Part shown: positions 30,396 to 42,100 of the stretch, piece by piece
Numbering within the stretch: the first letter of the stretch is position 1
How the letters are laid out: every line of letters starts with the position of its first letter
Origin: Cyclaneusma minus
Taxonomy: Eukaryota; Ascomycota; Leotiomycetes; Marthamycetales; Marthamycetaceae
Direction: 5' to 3'
Assembly: GCA_037179335.1 (NCBI GenBank)
Contig: JAKZHN010000007.1
Coordinates: 434,001 to 498,000 of the forward strand
Length of the DNA stretch: 64,000 nt
Notes under the pieces: generated by a model
Told to the model about the DNA's origin: nothing
Database searches by the model: none
What the model saw: the letters and a program-made list of their open reading frames with translations, nothing else
Made by a program: the position numbers and the translations under genes

Positions 30396-31501
30396 ATGAT
30401 GGAGGAAACTCAGCAGGGCCGAGAGAAGGGTAATATGCCACAAAATCAATTCTGAATACAATCTGTGATCGACCTGGATATTCATTGTGCTAATACGGCT
30501 TCAGACAAGACCGTCATGTTCCATCGTTTCGCCGAGCTCCCACCGGAAGTGCAAGACCACGTCTGGCTCTATGCGTTTAAGAACCTCCCTCCGCCCACTT
30601 TACGATTATGCTCTCGATTCTCCCCGTTAGATTGGAGGCATGGAAAATTAAATGCCTTTTGTCAAGGAAACAATGCCTGGAGTCCTGAAATGAATAAGTT
30701 GGCAGATGAGTCACCTACAGAATACACGCAACAGTGCATGGTATATCTCTGGAAGTGTGCGTCAGCTCCTTCTCTTCCCTACGTCTGCCGACGAAGTCGC
30801 GATGTGGCATACCTCCGGTTTACACTTGACCTGGGGTTTGGCAATGCAGCCCTAGCCGGTAACCTGGATAACGCTTTGTTGGAGAAAGCGCTTCGCTACT
30901 TTCACCTTTTTGATGTTGATTCACACACCATTCACCAACCCTTTCGCCCGCGAGCCGACAAATCAATAAGAGAATTATCGCCAATATGTCAAAGGATACC
31001 ATTTTCCTGGACCTGACCAACGAATTTCCCAACATTCTCAGCTTCCTCGGGTTCTCCAGTCGCTTCATTGCGTCCCCTGCATTTCAACACATCAGTAGTT
31101 TGCAGCTACGCTGGCAGGAGTATCTTGATATCGAGCTCGCGAGCATCGGCCCCGGGCCACAATTCGGCTCACGCGGCGCCAGAGGCAAGCTGATTGTTCC
31201 TCGGCCTAGGATAGCCAATGATATGGCAGCTGCTGTCTCGTCGCAGGGACGGAAGGCGTTACCCATCACCAATGCAATTTTCTCGATGGATAGTCTGGAA
31301 GAGTTAGTCTTTGTTTATGGAGAGACAAACCATGGCTGCCTCAGGAGAGAGATGCTTGAGAGACTCAAAGATGCAGTCATGAAGCAGCAGGCTGCGGAGA
31401 GGGAAGGCAAGGAGTTCGTTGTAGACGTTCAAAGTGTTACTAGTTGCACGAACAATGGTTATACCCCAAATGCTGGGTTGATGTGGGAGGGTGAGACGTG
31501 A
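30396..31501 (+). pseudogene. 2EXR-domain protein 2 (frameshifted)
   Basis: Exon 1 is 30396-30429 (ATGATGGAGGAAAC start), intron 30430-30504 (75 nt, GTAATA donor, GCTAAT branch, TTCAG acceptor), which joins in frame to DKTVMFHRFAELPPEVQDHV, the 2EXR module. CRRSRDVAYLRFTLDLGF follows. Near 30955-30970 the frame shifts by one base; the next frame continues NKRIIANMSKDTIFLDLTNE and FPNILSFLGFS, matching the other copies, and runs to a stop at 31501. I found no intron that would fix the shift. Either a recent frameshift or a sequence error. Confidence 0.6.
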
Positions 31502-32281
31502 GAGAAGAAGTGCTTGAAACTAAAATGGATTCTGGTGAGCAGGCTGAATGAGAAGGAAGAGAAGAGCTGGAGGTCGAGAAAGCCGATACGGTTGTGATGA
31601 TTGATGAAATTGACCGTCGGAATCAAAAAGGATCAAAACAGGACTTCCCAAATCCAAGTTCAGTTCCCCGCTCATACTATTGATTTTTCTTTGTTTGATA
31701 AAGTGCCGACACAGATTATTGGTCCTTCTCAGAGCATAGCCAACATGGTCTCGAGAGTAACTAATCCCAAATTCTGCGGAAAACGAGGATGGTACTAGAG
31801 TTCCATCAGACAAAGTGAAGTTGAGAAAAGCAGTGGCCCGTGCACCGCCTGTGTAACTATCGGCCCCCTGAGTCTTGCAGACGACGCATTATATACAAAG
31901 AAAATACTAGCCTGATAATCCAATACAGTCTTCTCAAATAAGAGTTGCGCAGAAGTGGAGATGCTGGTGCATTCGACATGTCCCGGGTTCTTGTGTCAGC
32001 CGGGCTGCTAAGGCCAGTCTCTACCAGAGAGCAACATGCACGGCCGGCCAAACGAACCATGGATGATGGGGAAAATTTTCCCACACAACAGACATGGTGA
32101 GCAGAAACATCTACCGCTAATCTCGCGGATCTTATCTATTAATTTCTGTTCCATCCACCTTCAATCTCCACACAGCATCAGCCATCTTTGCCCAGGCATC
32201 CAACTCGGAGAGCCCTTTTCGTCGCACATTTCGAACCGCCCTCAAAAGACCCTCCCGACGAAAGAAGTTAAACTCAAACAA
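31502..32281. other. Intergenic and 5' leader of 2EXR gene 3
   Basis: No separate gene supported. The frame of the next gene is open from 32036, but the upstream residues look like leader sequence. Confidence 0.35.
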
Positions 32282-33652
32282 ATGCCGCGACGCAAAGTCG
32301 GCCAGAGTTCGCTCAGGCCTGTCTTCTTATCTACTCCTGCTGCTCAAAAACCATCCGGCGAGAGCGAGTCGCCCAGTCCCCCATCATCAGAAGACGAGCA
32401 CACAGGAAGCGTACTCAACAACGAGGAGACCGGAAATTATGACTTCGAGCCCTCGAAGAGGCAAAGGAAGAGACGCAAGCACAGCGTGCACGACCACGGC
32501 AGCGAATCCACCGTTTCTTCGGAAGAATCCATCAAGACTCCTGGAGATCCATCAATCCCAAGTTCGAACCCGGATGTCTGCTTCATGAAGCTCCCTTTCG
32601 AGCTTCGAATGACTATCTGGGAGTTTTGTCTGCCTCCCCGAGTCATTCGTCTGCAGGCAGTCGACCCTGATGTCAGTGCATGGCATCCAAAACAGCTTCA
32701 TGTCTACACAAACGCCCAGTACAAAAAATTTGCATTGGCGCATCTCTGGAGTCCAGCACCTGCACCCATCATCCTGTTCATCTGCCGAGAAGCGCACGAC
32801 TTGGTCCGCAAACGATACGTGTCTCTCGGTTCGGTTTTCAGCAAGCGCCCGAAGAACGGGTATTCCGCGTCGGATCTGGAAGCCATACATTGGAAATGGT
32901 GGGGTGCAAGTGAAAAGTCGGTGGAGAAACAAAAGCTCGAAATGTATCCGCTTGCGTGGCCAAAATCGTTGCTGCGGATAAAGGGTGGCCGAGATATTCT
33001 GATCGATGTCAAGCAAGATGTCTTGTTTCCAGACACCTATAACACCTTCCCAGGTTTTCTCACCGTACTCGGATTCTCAGAGCCATTTCTAAAATCCGCC
33101 ATCTACGCGAATCTGGCCTGCTTGCAGCTCCGCTGGATAGAGTTCATGAATATAGAATATGTCAACGCATGTCCGTCCGACCCCGAAAAGATTGTTAGCC
33201 AGAATGGGGAAGTCGTTGCGCTGAATGGTGTGGAGTGGATATACCAAAATAAGACCGAAAGTCACTTAGCTTCTAAAAGGATCCGGCAACACCTACCTCT
33301 CACGCGCGCGATCCTCTCCATGCCAGCACTTAAGTCTCTCAGGTTTGTCAACGAGTGTACACCGGACCTTTGGCATGCAAGACTTGTGCTAGAAAGGCTG
33401 AAGAACGACGTGGTCAGGCAATGGCTACCAACTCGCCCTTCGCCCCGAGGGCCTCCCACATTCGATCACAGTAAGGCAGAGTTTTTCTTCCACGAATCGC
33501 ATTATCCTCAGAGGATGGACGAAGTATTGGAGCAATACGAGCTGGAATTCAAGGACAAGACGGGCGTGGCGAGATGCATTGAGCTTCAGTGGCCTTATTA
33601 TACCGATGTGGATAAGAACGGAGAAATAGTACACCATCTTGTCAAGGAATAG
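32282..33652 (+). CDS. 2EXR-domain protein 3 with nuclear-localisation-like motif
   Basis: 456 aa from ATG 32282 (MPRRKVGQSS). Residues 1-98 are disordered and Ser-rich with KRQRKRRKH at 59-67, a strong monopartite nuclear signal. The 2EXR module is at 101-125 (FMKLPFELRMTIWEFCLPPR then VIRL). The CRR block is diverged (CREAHDLVRKRYVSLGS), and the second conserved block is DVLFPDTYNTFPGFLTVLGF. The C-terminus ends in a VARCIELQWPYY strand, similar to the IQRRIELGWVY end of copy 1. It is the most diverged of the five copies. Intact. The nuclear location is inferred from the basic motif. Confidence 0.8.
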   Translation: MPRRKVGQSSLRPVFLSTPAAQKPSGESESPSPPSSEDEHTGSVLNNEETGNYDFEPSKRQRKRRKHSVHDHGSESTVSSEESIKTPGDPSIPSSNPDVCFMKLPFELRMTIWEFCLPPRVIRLQAVDPDVSAWHPKQLHVYTNAQYKKFALAHLWSPAPAPIILFICREAHDLVRKRYVSLGSVFSKRPKNGYSASDLEAIHWKWWGASEKSVEKQKLEMYPLAWPKSLLRIKGGRDILIDVKQDVLFPDTYNTFPGFLTVLGFSEPFLKSAIYANLACLQLRWIEFMNIEYVNACPSDPEKIVSQNGEVVALNGVEWIYQNKTESHLASKRIRQHLPLTRAILSMPALKSLRFVNECTPDLWHARLVLERLKNDVVRQWLPTRPSPRGPPTFDHSKAEFFFHESHYPQRMDEVLEQYELEFKDKTGVARCIELQWPYYTDVDKNGEIVHHLVKE

Positions 33653-34645
33653 GTTGTCTGGGCCGGCAGGACTACGACGGATCTGTATGGACTAGCCTAA
33701 GAAACTCAAGCCACGTCGGGAGTTGCTAAGAAATGCGTCGGAAATGAGCAGTTTAGATTGTGCGATTCTGGTGTACTTAGCATAGCCTTGAGCACAACAA
33801 TGAAGCTCCCAGCTTCCTCTGCAAATTGTAACGAATGTGGTGATGCCAAGATTATCCGCATCAAGGCTTTTGCAACCCGAGAGAACTGAGCAACAGCTTC
33901 AGGCAGAATCGGCCACATTCTAGTTTTGCAATAACACCAGGGAAAACATGACTGCTGCTATCGGCGTCCGCCCACCTGACCCAAGCTACCATGACACGTT
34001 CTCAGAGCGCTTGTCCCAGTCAATTAACTCCCTCCCACAAAGCTGCGCCAGGTCACCGCCGGTAGGAAAGTGGATCGTGAAACTATTTTTCTTGCCGGAA
34101 TACGAGGATGTAATGTTTTTCCATACATTTCGGGAGATGCTACTCGGAATACCTTCCAATGCGACAGGAAGCAGAAACACTGGGCTTTCCAGTCTAGGCA
34201 TCGTGGGTATATCCCCAAGAATACTGGTAACGATTAGCGGCGCTGCGTTAACGGCTGCCATTTTCGAGGCTTTGCGACCTTCCGGAACGGTAATCTTGTC
34301 CATCTGATAATCTTCAGTTAGTACTAATCGAGTTCCAAACTGTTACACATTCTAGTAAAAAACAGACAGTCAAAGTTCTACATCATTCTTGGCGTCATTT
34401 GGCCAGAAGCTCCGGCAGAGTCAGTATTTACTTGGTGGCGCGAGTGAGGAGGTTACAAAGATGAAAACGGCACAAAAGTGAACACAAATGGCACAGAGAT
34501 GCAGATATGTAACGCCGACTTCAATGACCAAAAATGTTCATTAGGACATGCTAAAGCGTCTCAACCCGGCTAAGCCTCTTTTCGGTTGTGCCTTTGAGAG
34601 CGGCAAAGCTTGCTTCGGTCCTTTCTTCCATTCCCAAGTCGCAGC
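33653..34645. other. Intergenic between 2EXR genes 3 and 4
   Basis: Both strands are open for about 105-119 codons at 33948-34307. Neither product resembles a known family and I cannot choose between them. Otherwise nothing supportable. Confidence 0.3.
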
Positions 34646-35746
34646 TCATTTTAGCTCTTCAAGCCACCTGAGTTGGCCTTGTGTAAGATGGACCATCTTA
34701 CTTCCAGGAGGAGCACACCCACTCTCGTCGAGGTCATCGGGATCAACAAAAGATACCATCACTTCCCTTCGCTGTCCAGAGGGACTTCTCCATCTCAGCG
34801 GAATGCCCCGGTGAATGTGACCACCTGCAACCCAGGAATTACCCGATCCGGGTAGTGTTCTCTTCGCGTAGGACAGAAAGTCATCTGGGCCCCATGGGGT
34901 TGTACCAACACCCCCGACAAGCTTGAGATGCTTCAATTTGGGGATCTGTAGAATATTACTCAGACGATCTTCCGGGGTTGGAAAAGATCCGTTGACAGCT
35001 ACTCCGATTTGACGCGCGAGAGGTAGATTTGGAATGAGAAGCTTCATGTCATGACCTCGGTCTTCATAATAGTGGGTTGCATGCATAGACCTGATGTCCC
35101 CAAACGTGGCGAATTCGCTCCAGTTGAGCTGAAGACTGACGAGATTCTGGTAAACGGGAGAGACAAGGAAGTGTCTCGAGAAGCCCAGAAAGGTCATGAT
35201 GTTGGGAAACTCATTCATGACATCGAGATAGATAGTGTCAACTTCGAGTCTGCCAAAGACGCAGGTGGGAGCAGAGCGACCTGAGTATGCCACAGGGGGG
35301 CGATAGAAGCTTGGGTAGAGTGGACGCGATTCGATGAGTGTGGGGAGCCTCGCAGAGCGTCGTGCCAGAGCGCCGTCATCGAAGTTACCAGGTAGGCCGG
35401 GGTTGGAGAAGCCTAGGTAGAGAGTGAAGTAGAGGTGCACAACGTAGTTGCTTCTGCGGCACGCCAGAAGCATGGGGTTGAACGTAGTAGTGACCGCTCG
35501 CAGGTGTTTCATTGCCGTTTTGGCATATTCTTCGGGGGAGGTCGCGGTGTTGAGGCTGGCAGTGAAGGCGTGGTTCGTGTTGACATGAACAACATCGGTG
35601 AAGCTCGTGCAAATGCGAATTGTCTGTGGAGGGAGGTCGCTCACAGCTTGCGCCCAGATCTTATCCTGCATCTCGAGAGAAAGCTCCAAAAATTTGGGGA
35701 AGGTCGTGAGGTTCATGGGCGGCGATTGAAGTTGAGCAAGAGCCAT
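34646..35746 (-). CDS. 2EXR-domain protein 4
   Basis: 366 aa from ATG at 35746 (context AAAATGG). The 2EXR module is at residues 16-45 (FPKFLELSLEMQDKIWAQAV then LPPQTIRI), so there is almost no disordered N-terminus, unlike copies 1, 3 and 5. CRRSNYVVHLYFTLYLGF is at 96-113 and VDTIYLDVMNEFPNIMTFLG at 169-188. A leader intron is likely at 35802-35863 (62 nt; GTAAGT donor, TTACTAAT branch, TTCCAG acceptor). It is on the opposite strand to copies 1-3 and convergent with copy 3. Intact. Confidence 0.8.
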   Translation of the reverse strand: MALAQLQSPPMNLTTFPKFLELSLEMQDKIWAQAVSDLPPQTIRICTSFTDVVHVNTNHAFTASLNTATSPEEYAKTAMKHLRAVTTTFNPMLLACRRSNYVVHLYFTLYLGFSNPGLPGNFDDGALARRSARLPTLIESRPLYPSFYRPPVAYSGRSAPTCVFGRLEVDTIYLDVMNEFPNIMTFLGFSRHFLVSPVYQNLVSLQLNWSEFATFGDIRSMHATHYYEDRGHDMKLLIPNLPLARQIGVAVNGSFPTPEDRLSNILQIPKLKHLKLVGGVGTTPWGPDDFLSYAKRTLPGSGNSWVAGGHIHRGIPLRWRSPSGQRREVMVSFVDPDDLDESGCAPPGSKMVHLTQGQLRWLEELK

Positions 35747-36099
35747 TTTGGACAGCGCTCGTGCTTGAAGAATCGTGTGATTGAGGCCGGCGAAAGAGTG
35801 ACTGGAAAGAATGTATTAGTAAGCTCGGGCTTCTTGCATAAGTTCGAGTGACTCGAAACTTACAAGTAATTGAGGCAGCGGAGGAGGGCCGATAGAAGTT
35901 GAAGTTGCTGTCTGAAGTTGTCAAAGGCGCACCAAACTGGTGAAATGTTGGAGAGCTGAGATGTCGGCTGGGGAGCTCTAAGTATTTGAAGAAGAGATGG
36001 GAGGGCTCGAGGAGACGGGTGAATCAGATTGTGATTGTTAAGGAAGGAGGAGAGATAGATTGAGAGGAGGATTCTTGAGTAGATAAAGCAATAGGTCAA

Positions 36100-36136
36100 A
36101 AGCTCCGCTAAAGCGGCTCGCTAGTGGCTAGCGAGC
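36100..36136. repeat. Two adjacent hairpin-forming inverted repeats
   Basis: A perfect 9-bp inverted repeat with a 3-bp loop, GCTCGCTAG-TGG-CTAGCGAGC, lies at 36116-36136. CCGCT-AA-AGCGG, a 5-bp stem, precedes it. They are about 360 bp upstream of the 2EXR protein 4 start. Could be a protein-binding palindrome or the end of a small transposon. Confidence 0.45.
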
Positions 36137-36484
36137 TCCAAGTAGCGACGCTAGCTTAGCTATTGACACTCGCAAGGAAATAAGGCATCCAGGCCGTCCG
36201 TCCCACGGAAAAGACAAGGTGGTCGGGATATGCGCAGAGATATACGTGGATCACGTCCAATACGGGTAGACAGATGTGCCCGCCTAAAAGTGCTTTTCAA
36301 ATCAGGTGAAGTAGTGAATAAGCCGGTCAAGATTTTCTTTGCGCCCTGTGTTTTCAAAGTAGTTTCAGAAGGAGCAGCGGCAAGACTGACCCTGCTCTGC
36401 GTTCTTGGACAAGATAGTGCTTATTAGCCATAAAACTCATGTCTTGACTTCGCGCCCAAATTTGGAATATTCCTTCGAAAGACC

Positions 36485-36865
36485 TCACTCTTGTATTCGC
36501 AATTTTTTTGGCGGGGGTGGAGAGAAGCAGACGCCCATGTGATTTCTTTCCGATGCGAATTTCAGGGAGTGGCCATTAATCCTTTTCGTAACCTCTGCTT
36601 CCTGCTGATGCGGGCGGGGAAAGTGAAAGCGACATTCGTTGTTGCCGTTCCTTTTGTCCTTGTGCATAGAAATACCAGGAGCGCAGGTCCTGTGGGTCTG
36701 GAAAGTGTTGACAAAGTTGGCGAATTGCTCGGCCGTGTTCTCGATTTTGTTAAAGGGAAGGGATGCAGGATTCCGCTCAGGCCTGGTGCGGTTGCAGTCT
36801 GGGTTCACCGCCGTGATCAGGTCCGAGTAGTATCTGGCGCCTGACTTGGAGAGTAACGTGCTCAT
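36485..36865 (-). mobile_element. Helitron helicase N-terminal remnant
   Basis: A 126-codon frame holds KSGARYYSDLITAVNPDCNR, FANFVNTFQTHRTC and GNNECRFHFPRPHQQEAEVT. Fungal Helitron helicases carry a similar block, HRC...C(K)...CRFHFPR, in their N-terminal domain. The rest of the protein (Rep and helicase motifs) is absent, so this is a fragment. It lies 250 bp outside the left inverted repeat of the 14-kb AT-rich block. Its base composition is normal, so it is not heavily RIP-mutated. Homology is judged by eye only. Confidence 0.5.
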
Positions 36866-37114
36866 TTGGAGCTACAAAGTTTCTGTGGCCTGCGACCGCC
36901 ATCACAATGGTCTGGTAAAAAGAGGTACGCAAATTCAACAGCTATTTGAAATTGTAGTCCTTCCACTGCTGGTGTAGAGCTGTTAGATGTGTAAAAAAGA
37001 AAAAATGAACTGCAGAATCACAGGGCTAATATGTGACAAGAATACGCTGGTGGCTGGAAACTAACAGATGGGATAAGAATAAACGCGACGATCCATTTAC
37101 TAAAACCCAGAGAG
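36866..37114. other. Left flank of TIR-bounded block
   Basis: Normal-GC sequence with no gene I can support. Composition changes sharply just after the inverted repeat at 37115-37217. Confidence 0.35.
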
Positions 37115-37217
37115 CATGTGCTGCAAGGTGCCCGTAGAATCTCCAGTCTATAGAATCGATGTATAATTCTATAGACTCAGTAGAGGCTACCGGCGCTTTA
37201 AAGTGCCGGTAGAATTG
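37115..37217 (+). repeat. Left terminal inverted repeat
   Basis: About 100 bp. The first 26 bp match the right end perfectly in inverse orientation. Inside are palindromic segments (TCTATAGAATCGATGTATAA and GGCGCTTTAAAGTGCCGG). GC content is higher than in the block it borders. Confidence 0.65.
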
Positions 37218-37449
37218 AAATTAAAGCTTGGATTTGCCTTTGAAATTTTTGAAATTTTTATAATACAATTTAGAAATTAGCCTTATTAGTTTTATTTATT
37301 TTTTTCTAGAAAATAATAAGATTTGACTTTTTAAAGAATTTGTTAAAATTTTATATGATATTGGTATATGGTAGGGAGGGCAGCTGACCCACGTCACGTG
37401 GTTTAGTGAGGCTGGCCGTCGGCCAGGAATCCATTTAGCTAGCGGTGTA

Positions 37450-37556
37450 GGGCCGCAATTTTATTAAATTATAAGAAATTTTTGCAATACCAGTTTTAAA
37501 ATCTTTAAAGCTTTAAAGCAGAAATTGCGATTAGCTATAGCTTTTGATTTTTATTT
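37450..37556 (+). repeat. Direct repeat B, left copy (partner 50788-50892)
   Basis: Both copies read ...GCAATACYAGTTTTAAAA..., CTTTAAAGCWGAAATTGCG and TTAGCTATWGCTTTTGATTT. The two copies differ mainly by transitions. They lie near the two ends of the TIR block in the same orientation. Confidence 0.55.
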
Positions 37557-38950
37557 AAAATTATTAATAAAATAGCCTTGAATTTCATTTTTTTTTAATT
37601 TGGATTATTTTTTTAAACGATTGTGTTGCGGGGAAATCGCTTTTTTTGAAGAAAAAACGCCCAGCGATGCAATTAACAAAGCAAAGTATTTTTAAGAAAA
37701 TGCTTTTTTCGCCGCTTAAAATTCCCGATAGGCCAAAACCCTTAATTTAAATTATCCCAAAGCCTATAATGGAATCAAAAAAGAAAAGCTAAAAAAAAAA
37801 AAAATTTAAACGAAAGCATGCTTTGCAGCTGGTAATTAAGTGATATTGGGCGGAATTTAATACAATAAAAATTGCCGTTTTTATAAGCCAATTATTTTAA
37901 AGCCAAAATTAAAACGACGGTAAGCAATATTTTTGTAAATTTTAATTCTTTTATTGCAAATTTTCTAGCGTTAAAAAGAAAACCGTTTAGTAAATTTTTT
38001 AATGCAAAATTTTTCTTTTTTAAATATTCGGTTTTTTACTAGCTTAATATTTTATTTTAAAATTATATTTGCTATATGAAATAATATAATTATTTCGATA
38101 TTAATATTGGGTAATTAAAAAGCTTTTAATAAAATATTAAAAATTTAATTTGCCTTTTTTTTTTAAATATAGGCTTAAATTTATTATAGGTAATATATTT
38201 ATATTGCTGCAAAATTATAATTTTATTTTATTAATTTTTATATTTAAATTTTTAATATTTATTAATATTTTATTTTCTAAAAAAATACGCTATTAAAGCC
38301 TATAAGCGGGCTTTAATTGCCGGGCTAAATAAATTTAAAAATTGGAAATTAATTTAAAAGTTTATTGGAATTTTTTATGATTATATTAGGTATATTAAAA
38401 TAAAAAACACTTTTGATTTTAAATTTAATAATAAAAATCATAATATTAAATTATTCATTTATTATAAATATAATAATAGCGATTGCAATTATAATCGCTG
38501 CAAACGCAAATATAAATATTTTATTCATAGTAAGAAATATTTAATAAAAATTTATAAGCTTAAAAAAAACTTTAAAGTATAAAATTACCAATATATTGGC
38601 ATTGCCAATAATATCCGCTAGTATATTATTAGTAAAAAGCCTTTTTACGTTTTTTATTATTATTTTTATTAGCAAATAATTTTATAATATTATTAAATAT
38701 TTATATATTACCGCTAGTTAATATTATTAAATAATTGCCGCCAATTAATTGAAAGCTATTATTATTAATTAGTATATTAAAGCTTATATTATTAGCAGCT
38801 TTGTTTTAATTGCCGCCGATTAATTTTTTATTATTTTTGCTAGTAAATAATTTTAAAATATTATTGAATATTTTTATATTATTGCTAGCTAATATTATTA
38901 AATAATTGCAATTAGCTAATTATAAACTATTATTGCTGATTGGTAAATTT

Positions 38951-39137
38951 TGTAAAAATACGACCCCCGACCATGACATGACCCCTCCATGGCTACGCCA
39001 TAGCTAGCTTCACGCTAGTGCTTAATTAGCGCAGGCTTTTTTAAAAAGCCTTTGCGCGCAGGGTTTTACCTTTGCTTTTTAAATTTAATTCAAAATTTAT
39101 ATTTGTATTTAATATTTCCTTTAATAATTCCATAGAA
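38951..39137 (+). repeat. 5' LTR
   Basis: 187 bp, begins TGTAAAAATACGACCCCC. The first 100 bp keep C and G at many sites where the 3' LTR has T and A; in the last 85 bp the situation is partly reversed. Confidence 0.7.
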
Positions 39138-42100
39138 TTTTGAATTTTACCCTTTATACCGGGCTATAGCATTCGAGTAAACCTATTAAAAATTGCTAAA
39201 CTTTTCTTTTTCGGTTTTTAGATTACCTTTTTTTGGTTTTTTGGCTTCTTGGTTTTTTGGCTTTTTAGCAACGTGGCCTATTTATTGGAATTTTGGTAAT
39301 TAATTAACATTCGGACAATTAACCAATATTTCCATAATTATCCAATATTTAATTTTATCCAATTATTTTATTATTTACAATTTATATTTATATTTATACT
39401 AATCTAGCATATACCTATAACCGCTTTATAGCTAAAATAAGGTATTAGGCGAGATAATAAGCCTATTAAATAAACAATGCAAATAAAGCCATTCCCAATA
39501 ATAATATAAATGGTTAATAATTACCCGTATTTGCTATAGGCCTTATTTTTGCTGGCCAATTATCCATTTAATTTGCTATAAATGGGTTTTAATTTCTTTT
39601 ATTAATTTTCGTATCTACCGCAAGCCTTGGTATTTTGAAACAATTATTAGCTTTAGTATCTGCCGCAAGCCTTGGTTTTACTGGCTAATTATCCATTTAG
39701 CCTGCTATAAATAATTTTTAAATTTTTTTACCAGCTTTAGTATTTGTTTTTAATGGTGGTATTCCAAAATAATTAGCTATGCCGTTTTTTGCTTTTAATA
39801 TAAATGGAAATGGTTTTTAAAAATCTTTATTTTTTTATATTTGCTATAAAATTTAATTTATAAAAAGAATTATTTGTTTTTCCGGCTTTTTTATATTTTA
39901 TAGCTATAGCAATAAATGTTTTTATAATTATTAAAAAAATATAATTATAATTCTCATACGTTTTTTATATTACCGCCTATTTGATTACTAGGTTATTATT
40001 AAAGCTATTATATTTTTTCTGCTATATTATTTATTTTTTCTGCAAAAGGATATAGCAATCAAAATATAATATTGCGAATTATAATTAATAAATAAAATAG
40101 GCGAATTATATAGCTTTTAAAAACCAATGCTTAAAAAAAGCCAAAATATTAATATATAAGAAATAAATGAGTTAAATACAATATTAATAAGGATTTACTT
40201 TTTAGCCATCAGAGTTTTGTAGCTATTTTATAGCTTAATTATAAGGCTACCCTATGGTTTAATTATAATTTTATGCTTTTTAGGCGCCGGCTTTTCCTAT
40301 AAATCATAAAAATTTATTTTAGCAAAATAACCCTTATTGGCTTAATAATCCTTTTTGCCTAAATAATGTTTTTTATTTGCAAAACTTCTTAGCAATTTCC
40401 GTTGCGAATTCAAATAAGCTAGATAATTTTTATTATAGGAATTAAGCCAATTAGGCTTTGAATAATTAGCAAATATATTTAAATATGATAAAGGATTTTT
40501 TAAATACAAAGGCAAAAAGCCTATTATTTTTAATTTTGCCAAATATAATATTAGATTTTAGCTTATGGATTTAAAAAATCGATTTTAATTGCAAAGTATT
40601 ATTAAAAACGCTATATAAATTCAAATAGCAATTTAATATTTAGCTTTTAGAATTTGAAAGCGTATTTAATTATTCCAATTATGCAAAAACTGAAAAATTT
40701 ATAAATATAAAATTTGGTTTTTATTACAAATCTGGCTTTATAAAACATTTGGTTTATTAAATATTAATATTAAAGCCAATTAAAAAATAAATAAATATTA
40801 AATGCGCAATAATTAAATTATATAGGCTTTTATTAATTATTTTAAAACTTTATTGCAAAATATAACTTAATTTGGAAATAGCAAAGCAATTGCCAGCTAA
40901 TATTTAACAAAGCTTAATTAAAATATTATAAAAATAATTATTAATAATTTTATTTTTTTCTAAAAAAAATTGAAAATAAGTTATATAAAATGTCGAAAAC
41001 CAAATTTATTTAATAAAAATATTAAATGGTTTAAAACCAGTAATAAAAACGCTATAAAATAATTATAAAAATAATAAGCAAATATGCTTTAATAATTTAA
41101 AAATTTAAAATCTAATTTTTTTATTTTTACGCCGAATTTTATTAAATACAAATTTTAATATAATATATAACAATTGCTTAATAAAAACTAATAAATTGTT
41201 TTAAATTGTATTAGAATTTTGCAAATAATGCAAAAAGCAAATTTTTTATATTTATTGCAAAAGAAAATATTAAATTAATGAAAATATATATATGGATAAG
41301 CGCGTGAAAAAAGAATTATTTAACAAAGCTGGAAAAAAAATGCTTATAAGGCAAAAATTTAATTTCTTTAATGCTAAAAAATATATTAAAAAAAATTAAT
41401 ATTATATTTTTTTTATATTATTTTAATAGCTTGCAAAATTCGAATTAATATAAATATATTTAATATTGTTAAATACGCTATTTTATTATAATTTAGCTAT
41501 AGCCTTTATATTATTTTATATTAAAAATATATATAATAATATTTTAACGGCTTTAAAAAAATAAAAAATAGCTAATTTAAATTTTCTGCTATATGCTTGC
41601 AAAAAACAAAATTTATTCAAATTTCATAATAATAACAAATTTAAAAGCAATTAGAAATTTTATTTATAAATTCTAAATAAAAATTTTTACTACAAGAAAT
41701 ATTGTAATATTGCTTTGCAATAGTAAATATAAATTGCAGATTTATTATATTACCAAGCAATAAAACGCTTATTACTATTATATTATATATATTAAATATT
41801 TACAAAATATAAAAAAATATTTTTTGCAGCTTTAAAATACGCAAATTAATAATTATTTTTAAACAGCTATAATTATACGATTTAATCCAGTTATTAATTG
41901 GAAAAAAATAAAATTTATCTTAAAAATTTTAATAAAATTAATTTATCCCCAATTATTATAGTTGAATTAAATATTTTGCAATTATTATTTTATTTTAATA
42001 TTTATAAAACTATTATATCTAGCATATTTTATAGCAAATCCATAAATATATTACTGCCGGAATATGCAATTTTATTAAGGGAATTTAAATCATTATATTA

